This document shows positions 1-5,074 of a stretch of 5,074 bases of DNA, in pieces (positions within the stretch are counted from its first letter, which is position 1; the number at the start of each line of letters is the position of its first letter). The stretch spans positions 1 through 5,074 of the forward strand of contig JALSHM010000070.1 in the NCBI GenBank assembly GCA_026982235.1, in the 5' to 3' direction. A program made the translations under genes and the position numbers. A model generated the notes under the pieces. That model was not told the origin of the DNA. It was given only the letters and a program-made list of their open reading frames with translations, and did not search any database. The stretch comes from Robiginitomaculum sp. (GTDB lineage Bacteria; Pseudomonadota; Alphaproteobacteria; Caulobacterales; Maricaulaceae).

Positions 1-43
1 TTATAGTTTTTAAATGCTAACAGCATCAGGAAATTATTTTCTC

Positions 44-1378
44 GTGCGGCGCTATATGTCTTTTGGATTTATGGCGGCATTTGTCCTATTATCAGGGTGT
101 ACAAAATCTACATCTGCACCCAAAGAAACGCTAGCCGCCACAGAGAAATCTGAAAAACTAGAGAACATTGTCCGGCAACAGCAATCCCTCACACCACAAT
201 CTTGCAATGGTGTTTTAGGGCTCGACATAGCGGCTTTTTACGGCGCATATGGTCCGAATTTTTATAAATCAGTGCAAACAAAACGCGCAGATTTTATAGC
301 GGACGACTATTTCTCCGGTGATTTCCTCAATCAAAAACCTATTGCGCACCCTGACGTATACACTGTTGATGGATTTAACAATAGCGATCTTGATAATATT
401 TTTGGCAATATAATACCACTGGCTTATATGGCAATGTGTCAACAGAACCAAAAACTTTTAAACCAGCTTATCCCCGATATTAAAAATGCAGGTGCCTTGC
501 TCGCCACACCTGCTTCGGACATTGACGTTCGGCTGTATTCGCGGGCGAAGCCACTCTTGCAATGGCTGGAATGGGAAGTAGAATTTGCACTTGCAGATAT
601 ATCTGACAACCACGACGCATTGCAATCTTTGCTAAAGAAGATTGAAAAATATGCAAAAGTCCGAACAGATAGTGCAGGCCGTCTATTTGCAAATGATTTA
701 TCACTGAAAGGTCAGCACACCCGCAATTACCCTATTTCTATCCCCGACCGCGCCAGATTTGACCTGTTGCTTACTAATATTCAAATCCAATTGGCGTTGC
801 TGAAAAATGATAAAAAGGACTTCTTTCGTACTTTTGCAAATTACCAGCGCATATATCAAACACTAGACAAACAAATTCGCGGGCGTGGGGGCGCCGTTTT
901 TGATGGGTCTCACGCCGATATTTTTTCTGGTTCGCACTATATAAAATCCATGGTGCTTTTTCAAAAATTAAAAGCTTGGGATTTGCTCTTGCAAAATGAG
1001 CATATGCACCCCCTACCTCGTCCTGCGTACAAACCGGGGCGCGTTCCTGCACTACGCATTTACGAGCAAACCAAACCGATAGATTATGATCTGGACTTTG
1101 TGGTGACCGATTTTGAACAGACATCCCGGCGCTTAACTGTTTTATTATTGCATGAAGACGGGAAGCTTCTTTGGGCTTTGCACCAAAATATTCGGTACGA
1201 ATTTTATACCAAGCTTGCTTCCATTAGGGCTACCACTAACAACCGCAATGCCAGCCCTGAACATAAAAACTCAGTAGCCCATTGCCGCGCTTATCATGCA
1301 TGGCTAAACGCAACCAAGGTTCTGCCACACACAGTTCTCAAGCCAAACGACCAGTCTTGGTGCAGTAACCCTAGATGA
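44..1378 (+). CDS. Predicted lipoprotein of unknown function (444 aa)
   Basis: I do not recognise the family. The N-terminus is a lipoprotein signal peptide: a basic n-region (R2, R3), a hydrophobic stretch and a lipobox L-S-G-C with the lipidated Cys at residue 19, so the product should be exported and membrane-anchored. A low-complexity linker rich in Thr, Ala, Lys and Glu follows (about 20-45), then a large, mostly helical-looking domain to the C-terminus. The mature part has four cysteines (C54, C132, C414, C440) that could form disulfides in the periplasm. I see no catalytic motif. The start is uncertain. GTG at 44 has AGGA at 28-31 upstream, 12 nt away, and gives a compact signal peptide. 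ATG at 14 (454 aa) and ATG at 56 stay in frame with the same lipobox, but neither has a convincing Shine-Dalgarno sequence. The gene lies 33 nt upstream of an OmpA-like lipoprotein gene on the same strand, probably in one operon. The coding call is firm; the function is unknown. Confidence 0.85.
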   Translation: MRRYMSFGFMAAFVLLSGCTKSTSAPKETLAATEKSEKLENIVRQQQSLTPQSCNGVLGLDIAAFYGAYGPNFYKSVQTKRADFIADDYFSGDFLNQKPIAHPDVYTVDGFNNSDLDNIFGNIIPLAYMAMCQQNQKLLNQLIPDIKNAGALLATPASDIDVRLYSRAKPLLQWLEWEVEFALADISDNHDALQSLLKKIEKYAKVRTDSAGRLFANDLSLKGQHTRNYPISIPDRARFDLLLTNIQIQLALLKNDKKDFFRTFANYQRIYQTLDKQIRGRGGAVFDGSHADIFSGSHYIKSMVLFQKLKAWDLLLQNEHMHPLPRPAYKPGRVPALRIYEQTKPIDYDLDFVVTDFEQTSRRLTVLLLHEDGKLLWALHQNIRYEFYTKLASIRATTNNRNASPEHKNSVAHCRAYHAWLNATKVLPHTVLKPNDQSWCSNPR

Positions 1379-1398
1379 TTAATAGTTTTCATGTCTTT

Positions 1399-1402
1399 AG
1401 GA
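1399..1402 (+). promoter_or_regulatory. Ribosome binding site (AGGA) deciding the start of the OmpA-like lipoprotein
   Basis: AGGA lies 9 nt before the ATG at 1412 and falls inside the reading frame that would start at the earlier ATG at 1391. The upstream ATG at 1391 has only T-rich sequence before it. The motif therefore favours initiation at 1412, which also gives a more typical signal peptide beginning M-I-K-P-W-R. Confidence 0.5.
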
Positions 1403-1411
1403 ATAACTGAT

Positions 1412-1990
1412 ATGATAAAACCTTGGAGATTTTTATATCCCCTATTCTTCATAAGTGCGTTTCTGGTTGCGGCTTGTTCGGTTGCAGCTTGTTCGGTTGC
1501 GAAACCTGCTGCGCAACCATCTCAAAAACCACCTTCAGCCGTTGCACGTATGGTCAAAATTTGCACCTTTCCAAATCAAATGGCATTATACATGAATTTT
1601 AACGACATCACATTTGCAAGCTCACCAAAACCATTACTCTCGCGCCTTGTGGCTATTACTGAAACAAATTGTGAGTTCTCCATTGCGGAAATCCACGGAT
1701 ACACGAGTAGTGCGGGCGATGCGGACGCGAATATGGAATTATCCCGCAGACGGGCTGTTGCGGTTCAAGAATGGCTTGGCAGGCAGGGATACCCAGCCGA
1801 CACTGCTGAGATTATTGCCCACGGGGAGAATGATCCATTTTTGAAAACGGGTGACGATGTGCGAGAGGCGCTCAACGATCGGGTGGAAGTCTTGATTACA
1901 GGTATTTCCCACCCGCCAGATACCGACCCAAATAGACCCCCATATGATTGTCCCGGTTGCATGAAAGAACAAGGTTATCCCATACCCTAA
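1412..1990 (+). CDS. OmpA-C-domain (Pal-like) lipoprotein with doubled lipobox
   Basis: A 192-residue predicted lipoprotein carrying an OmpA C-terminal (peptidoglycan-associating) domain. The signal peptide (K3, R6, then a hydrophobic run) ends in two overlapping lipobox candidates, V-A-A-C at C22 and again at C27, produced by a 15-bp tandem repeat. A Pro/Ala/Gln linker leads to the OmpA-like domain at about 45-165. It shows H-G-Y-T-S-S-A-G (95-102), N107, L-S-R-R-R-A (110-115) and N-D-R-V-E-V (155-160), aligning with the E. coli OmpA G-Y-T-D, L-S-E-R-R-A and R-R-V-E-I blocks. The Asp that in OmpA/Pal domains binds diaminopimelate is Ser99 here, while the partner Arg is kept (R114). Cys51 and Cys87 lie within the domain, and a Pro-rich tail carries C180-P-G-C183. 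Family members usually tether the outer membrane to peptidoglycan; whether this one still binds is open. It probably shares an operon with the lipoprotein gene upstream. ATG at 1391 would add seven residues. Confidence 0.85.
   Translation: MIKPWRFLYPLFFISAFLVAACSVAACSVAKPAAQPSQKPPSAVARMVKICTFPNQMALYMNFNDITFASSPKPLLSRLVAITETNCEFSIAEIHGYTSSAGDADANMELSRRRAVAVQEWLGRQGYPADTAEIIAHGENDPFLKTGDDVREALNDRVEVLITGISHPPDTDPNRPPYDCPGCMKEQGYPIP
1465..1501 (+). repeat. 15-bp tandem repeat (about 2.5 copies) doubling the lipobox
   Basis: Copies at 1465-1479 (GGTTGCGGCTTGTTC) and 1480-1494 (GGTTGCAGCTTGTTC) differ at one base, and a partial third copy GGTTGCG follows at 1495-1501. The unit is five codons, so the frame is kept and the peptide V-A-A-C-S is repeated. 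Each full copy supplies one candidate lipidation cysteine. Confidence 0.9.
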
Positions 1991-2005
1991 AAACAAGGTT
2001 ATCCC
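1968..2005 (+). repeat. 14-bp direct repeat spanning the stop codon
   Basis: AACAAGGTTATCCC occurs exactly at 1968-1981 and again at 1992-2005, a 24-bp period. The first copy encodes the end of the OmpA-like lipoprotein (Q-G-Y-P), and the second lies just after its TAA stop at 1988-1990. Because 24 is a multiple of three, the second copy would read Q-G-Y-P in the same frame past the stop. Confidence 0.85.
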
Positions 2006-2038
2006 TCTGTAAAAAACAAAACAAACCTGAACCCCGCC

Positions 2039-2851
2039 CTATTGCGACAGCTTAGTTGCTTCGCTTCGTGCATCTGTTTCTTTGACAAAATTTGGGGCGA
2101 GTTTTACGGCGTCTATGGGGGGATTTGGGTATTGGGTGGCGAAGTCTAGGGTTTTACCGGGCTTCAGCCTGGATTGCGCCGGCTCAACTACCCAGGACGC
2201 AATCACTTCACCTGCTTCATTTTTGAAGCTCAGCTTGATCATTTTGACATCACGGGTTTTGCGGTCAATGTTTTTGACCTTGCCGTTGACAAAAAGCACT
2301 GGCACGCCCTCATTATTGCCGTAACTGGTTTTATCGATTGAAATCGTCAGCCCCCCCGCATTTGCCTCAAGACCAAAAGCTTGGTAAATGGGCGCAGTAC
2401 CTGGGAATTTCTCAACGATTGGGGCGCGAAACACATATGCCAAAAGCGCAAATAGTGCCAATATGGCCAAAGTCACCAACCAAATCATGCCCACACCGAA
2501 TATACGTCTGCGGGCTTTCTTACGATCTGCCTGCTCACGAATAAGTGCATGGGCACCAACATCTGCTACATTCTTGCCAACATCATCATGGGGTCGCGTA
2601 TCATCAATTTCGTCAAGGTCTGCGCCTGTATCTGTGGCATGCTTACCACCTATATTCTCAACAGGGTCTCGGATGATTTCTTCGCGAATTTCGGTGACCT
2701 CTTCGGCTTCATCTAAGGCAAGAACATCCGGCTCTGCCGCAACAAACCATGTGGCGGAACATTGGGAACAACGTACAGTACGACCATTCGCACCAATGGC
2801 ATCGTCGGCAATTTTAAAACGCGTTGCGCATTCCGGGCACGTAAGTATCAT
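2039..2851 (-). CDS. MJ0042-type zinc-ribbon, single-pass membrane protein (DUF3426-like)
   Basis: A 270-residue protein. The N-terminal zinc ribbon has C5-P-E-C8 and C28-S-Q-C31 around a T-R-F-K-I-A-D core and a T-W-F end, the typical MJ0042 pattern. An acidic linker (about 40-100, rich in Glu and Asp) follows, then a strongly basic patch (R110-R116) and one membrane helix (about 118-141). The basic patch before the helix puts the zinc ribbon in the cytoplasm and the C-terminal domain (about 142-270) in the periplasm. The C-terminal part, with F-P-G-T-A-P-I-Y and V-N-G-K-V-K-N followed by a predicted beta-rich region, resembles DUF3426/FxLYD-like domains. The molecular role is not known to me. 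In Alphaproteobacteria such a gene is often next to ftsE, as here, where the two are divergent. The ATG is at 2849-2851, preceded only by a weak GGA. The gene converges on the lipoprotein pair, with 48 bp between the stops. Confidence 0.9.
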   Translation of the reverse strand: MILTCPECATRFKIADDAIGANGRTVRCSQCSATWFVAAEPDVLALDEAEEVTEIREEIIRDPVENIGGKHATDTGADLDEIDDTRPHDDVGKNVADVGAHALIREQADRKKARRRIFGVGMIWLVTLAILALFALLAYVFRAPIVEKFPGTAPIYQAFGLEANAGGLTISIDKTSYGNNEGVPVLFVNGKVKNIDRKTRDVKMIKLSFKNEAGEVIASWVVEPAQSRLKPGKTLDFATQYPNPPIDAVKLAPNFVKETDARSEATKLSQ

Positions 2852-2914
2852 TCGAATATCCGAATCAGTTGTGATAAGCCAGTTTTGACAAGAATGTGGC
2901 TAAACGGCGTGAAA
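2852..2914. promoter_or_regulatory. Divergent intergenic region between zinc-ribbon gene and ftsE
   Basis: These 63 bp separate two divergently transcribed genes and should hold regulatory signals for both unless transcription starts inside a gene. A TTGACA hexamer lies at 2885-2890 on the + strand, but no good -10 element follows at 16-18 bp. An interrupted dyad, ATTCG-N6-CGAAT at 2850-2865, covers the start of the zinc-ribbon gene and could be an operator. Assigning promoters from sequence alone is not safe here. Confidence 0.35.
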
Positions 2915-3700
2915 ATGTCTAGAGTCAATGTGAATCAGCAAAAAGCGAGACCTAAGATCACCAATCCTGAGCAAATCCAAAGCCCCGAATTATTGGCCAA
3001 GAGCAATCCGGCAAACACCGAATTTGCCAATGTTCAATTTGAAAGAGTGGGGTTTCGCTATGACCGCGAGAGCGAAATTTTGCGCGATGTTAGTTTTTCA
3101 TTACAACCCGGATCTATGACATTTGTGACCGGGTCATCGGGAGCGGGCAAAACAACTTTGCTCAAATTGATCTATCTGCACATGCGCCCTTCACGTGGCT
3201 TGATAACTTTGTTTGGCCAGGACACATCGCAAATCGAGCGCAGGTCTATCCCAGCCTTGAAGCGACGCATGGGGATTGTCTTACAAGACTTTCACCTGAT
3301 TGACCATCTGAGCGTATTTGAAAATGTCGCTCTGCCTCTGCGGGTTGCCGGGCGCAAACGAAGCGACTACCGCGAAGATGTGCTGGGGCTTTTAAAATGG
3401 GTTGGGCTTGGCCCACGCGCCCATGCCCTGCCTCCAACATTATCCGGCGGCGAAAAACAACGGGCCGCCATAGCCAGAGCCGTCATTGGCAAACCGGAAA
3501 TCCTAATCGCCGACGAGCCAACTGGCAATGTAGACGACGATATAGGACGCAGGCTCATCCGGTTATTTGCCGAACTTAACCGATTGGGCACAACAACAAT
3601 TATCGCTACCCATAACATGAGTTTAATTCCCGACGGCGCGCATATATTATCCATAAAAGACGGCCATATAACTGGCTCAATTCACGGCACAGATATTTGA
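2915..3700 (+). CDS. ftsE: Cell-division ABC transporter ATPase FtsE
   Basis: FtsE is the cytoplasmic ATPase of the FtsEX complex. It does not transport a known solute: ATP hydrolysis is passed through FtsX to control septal peptidoglycan hydrolases. With the start at 2915 the protein has 261 residues and every ABC motif: Walker A G-S-S-G-A-G-K-T (73-80), Q-loop Q124, signature L-S-G-G-E-K-Q (176-182), Walker B I-L-I-A-D-E-P (196-202, catalytic E201) and H-loop H233. The A-D-E-P-T-G-N and L-L-K-L-I-Y stretches are FtsE-like. The conserved core begins near residue 40, so there is a polar N-terminal extension of about 39 residues compared with E. coli FtsE (222 aa). The start is uncertain. ATG 2915 is the first ATG that avoids most of the upstream overlap, but ATG 2894 and GTG 2930 are alternatives, and none has a strong Shine-Dalgarno. 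The frame is open back to 2762, overlapping the zinc-ribbon gene antisense. ftsX follows after one nucleotide. Confidence 0.93.
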   Translation: MSRVNVNQQKARPKITNPEQIQSPELLAKSNPANTEFANVQFERVGFRYDRESEILRDVSFSLQPGSMTFVTGSSGAGKTTLLKLIYLHMRPSRGLITLFGQDTSQIERRSIPALKRRMGIVLQDFHLIDHLSVFENVALPLRVAGRKRSDYREDVLGLLKWVGLGPRAHALPPTLSGGEKQRAAIARAVIGKPEILIADEPTGNVDDDIGRRLIRLFAELNRLGTTTIIATHNMSLIPDGAHILSIKDGHITGSIHGTDI

Positions 3701-3701
3701 T

Positions 3702-4610
3702 ATGAATTACCGATTGACCGACAAGGCACAACCGCTTTTGCCTTATAACAAAAAAGACGACCAACCTTTGTTTATGGTATTGGTGATTCTGGCGTTCCTC
3801 GCGGCACTCACCCTGCTCGCGACGGCCTCAGCTTATCGGGCGGCGGCTAGCTGGCACGATAATTTGGCCGGAACGGTGACTGTTCAAATTAAAACAAGTG
3901 AAAACACGAATAAAGCTGGCCAAGATATTGCAGAACAAACCAAAGCCATATTAGACGCCCTACCTTATGTGATGACAGTCACAATATTATCCCCCAAACA
4001 TTCCAAAGACCTGCTAAAACCCTGGCTCGGAGATACGCCGCTTCCTGATGATTTACCATTGCCCATATTGCTGGATGTCAAACTCAAGCCAGACCAAGTT
4101 TTAGATATAAATACTACAGTTTCATTATTATCTTCAGCAGGTATTCGCGCCGATATTGATGACCACAGCCAATGGGACGAGCAGATAAACCGCACGACAG
4201 GAACTGCGCGCGTTTTATCGCTATTGGCTCTGGCTCTTATTATTATTGCCAGTATTGCTGCCTCTATCTTCGCCACCAGAGCCGGGCTGACCGGACAGCG
4301 GCGTTTGATGGATGTCTTGCAGCAAGTCGGCGCCCCCCCCACCTATACAGCACGCTTGCTCAGCACACGTTTTGCCCTATCGGGGTTTAGGGCAGGGGCA
4401 ATAGGCGCACTGGCAGCTTGGCTGGTTTCTGTACTGGTTGGACTATTGTTTTCCACGTCCGGCGGGTTTTCGTATTTTCTACCAGGGTTAAATTTAACTC
4501 TAGCCGATCTATATCTGGTACTTGCAGTTCCGATTGTATTAGCTCTCATCATAGCCGTGACCAGCTGGCACACCGTAGTCAAAACATTGTTTGGCGAGAT
4601 ATATCCATGA
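3702..4610 (+). CDS. ftsX: Cell-division membrane protein FtsX
   Basis: FtsX is the four-helix inner-membrane partner of FtsE. Its periplasmic loop recruits or activates peptidoglycan hydrolase regulators at the septum in species studied (EnvC in E. coli); the partner here is unknown. The protein has 302 residues: a short cytoplasmic N-terminus (1-24), TM1 about 25-45, a periplasmic domain about 46-168, TM2 about 171-192, a cytoplasmic loop, TM3 about 228-250 and TM4 about 268-288. The loop sequence L-M-D-V-L-Q-Q-V-G-A-P (202-212) matches the characteristic FtsX 'E-V-L-x-x-x-G-A' coupling segment between TM2 and TM3. The N-terminal cytoplasmic part is shorter than in E. coli FtsX (352 aa). 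The ATG starts one base after the ftsE stop and has no clear Shine-Dalgarno, so translation is probably coupled. The stop overlaps the next start (ATGA). The gene contains an eight-C run at 4333-4340. Confidence 0.93.
   Translation: MNYRLTDKAQPLLPYNKKDDQPLFMVLVILAFLAALTLLATASAYRAAASWHDNLAGTVTVQIKTSENTNKAGQDIAEQTKAILDALPYVMTVTILSPKHSKDLLKPWLGDTPLPDDLPLPILLDVKLKPDQVLDINTTVSLLSSAGIRADIDDHSQWDEQINRTTGTARVLSLLALALIIIASIAASIFATRAGLTGQRRLMDVLQQVGAPPTYTARLLSTRFALSGFRAGAIGALAAWLVSVLVGLLFSTSGGFSYFLPGLNLTLADLYLVLAVPIVLALIIAVTSWHTVVKTLFGEIYP
4333..4340 (+). repeat. Poly-C tract (8 C) inside ftsX
   Basis: Eight consecutive C residues encode part of G-A-P-P (210-213) in the TM2-TM3 loop of FtsX. Such runs are prone to slippage and to sequencing error. 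The frame is intact here. Confidence 0.9.
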
Positions 4611-5074
4611 GTAAAGCGGCTAATATGCGTAAAACAGTTAAGCCACGTGCCAGCAAGAGGAGCATAGGGCGCGCCTTGTTTAAGGTGTTCAAATTTATAT
4701 CTGGTTTCGCAGCCTTAATCCTGATTGGCGGCTTTGGAGTTTTTGTCGCCCATATTTCCACGACAAAGCCACCGACACACTTACCAAAACTTGACGGTAT
4801 TGTTGTCCTTACCGGCGCAGACGGTGGCAGGTTAATGGTCGGCGCTGATTTATTAAGGCAAGGTCACGGTGAGCGTTTGCTCATTTCTGGCGTCAACCGC
4901 GATATTAAACCCGCTCAGATACGAAACCTACTTGGGCTGGACAGTACACAGTTTTCCTGCTGTGTTGATTTGGATTACGAAGCCGAAAACACCTATGATA
5001 ATGCTCAGGAAACTGCCAATTGGGTAAGAGCGCTGGGCTATGAGAAAGTCCTGCTGGTGACCTCCGCCTATCAC
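4607..5074 (+). CDS. YdcF/SanA/ElyC-like (DUF218) membrane protein, 3' end beyond the window
   Basis: The frame is open from ATG 4607 to the last base (156 codons, no stop), so the gene is cut by the window edge. A basic N-terminus (K9-R22) precedes one membrane helix (about 28-48) and a periplasmic domain. The domain has the DUF218 landmarks in order: D63-G-I-V-V-L-T-G with G73-G-R75, L-L-I-S-G-V (91-96), E127-N-T-Y-D-N-A-Q-E135 and L-L-V-T-S-A-Y-H (149-156), where the window ends. Characterised relatives in E. coli (SanA, ElyC, YdcF) are linked to envelope integrity and lipid-carrier or peptidoglycan metabolism; the reaction is not established for this subgroup. The ATG overlaps the ftsX stop (ATGA), so translation is coupled to ftsX and the gene belongs to the ftsEX operon. 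GGCGAG at 4593-4598 may be a weak ribosome binding site. A PlsC-like acyltransferase commonly follows in related genomes, but it is outside this window. Confidence 0.88.
   Translation, partial: MSKAANMRKTVKPRASKRSIGRALFKVFKFISGFAALILIGGFGVFVAHISTTKPPTHLPKLDGIVVLTGADGGRLMVGADLLRQGHGERLLISGVNRDIKPAQIRNLLGLDSTQFSCCVDLDYEAENTYDNAQETANWVRALGYEKVLLVTSAYH

Noticed and set aside
774..1124. 116-codon minus-strand open frame inside the first lipoprotein gene
   Set aside because: It lies opposite a longer coding frame with a signal peptide and lipobox; its composition looks random.
3..1389. ATAGTTTT occurs just before both lipoprotein genes (3-10 and 1382-1389)
   Set aside because: An AT-rich 8-mer recurring twice in this sequence can easily be chance; there is no further similarity around it.
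1991..2038. Possible bidirectional terminator between the convergent genes
   Set aside because: Only a 5-bp AGGTT/AACCT match with a loop of more than 20 nt was found; there is no compact stem followed by a T run on either strand.
2388..2888. 166-codon plus-strand open frame opposite the zinc-ribbon gene
   Set aside because: It is antisense to a gene with clear zinc-ribbon and membrane features; its translation is Ser-rich with no domain, as expected for a shadow frame.
2885..2914. TTGACA hexamer as a sigma-70 promoter for ftsE
   Set aside because: No acceptable -10 element lies 16-18 bp downstream, so a promoter feature is not supported.
3965..4342. 125-codon minus-strand open frame inside ftsX
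   Set aside because: It is antisense to a confidently identified ftsX, with no recognisable domain and no ribosome site.

Overview
The window looks like a chromosomal segment of an alphaproteobacterium of moderate GC content. The evidence is a MJ0042-type zinc-ribbon membrane protein next to ftsE-ftsX-(YdcF/DUF218), a gene order I recall as common in Alphaproteobacteria, where a PlsC-type acyltransferase often follows. The short N-terminal cytoplasmic part of FtsX fits this as well. A Hyphomonadaceae/Maricaulales-like or neighbouring marine lineage is only a guess. No RNA genes, CRISPR arrays, transposases or integrases were seen.

Region 1 (about 14-1990, + strand) holds two consecutive predicted lipoprotein genes, probably one operon. 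The first encodes a roughly 444-residue lipoprotein of unknown function with four cysteines in the mature part. The second encodes a short OmpA-C-domain (Pal-like) lipoprotein with three unusual traits. Its lipobox is doubled by a 15-bp tandem repeat, a Ser replaces the usual peptidoglycan-binding Asp, and it ends in a Pro-rich tail with a CPGC motif. A 14-bp direct repeat straddles its stop codon.

Region 2 (2039-2851, - strand) converges on the lipoprotein pair. It encodes a cytoplasmic zinc ribbon, an acidic linker, one membrane helix and a DUF3426-like C-terminal domain.

Region 3 (about 2915-5074, + strand) is divergent from the zinc-ribbon gene across about 63 bp. It encodes FtsE (ABC ATPase with a roughly 39-residue N-terminal extension), FtsX (four-helix membrane partner, one nucleotide after ftsE) and the start of a YdcF/SanA/ElyC-like (DUF218) membrane protein. 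The last overlaps the ftsX stop by ATGA and runs off the window. The tight spacing implies a translationally coupled envelope and cell-division operon.

Overall this is a cell-envelope neighbourhood: FtsEX regulates septal peptidoglycan remodelling, DUF218 proteins act in envelope or lipid-carrier metabolism, and the lipoprotein pair may contact the wall. I found no clear new defence or mobile system. The least explained part is the lipoprotein pair at 14-1990.
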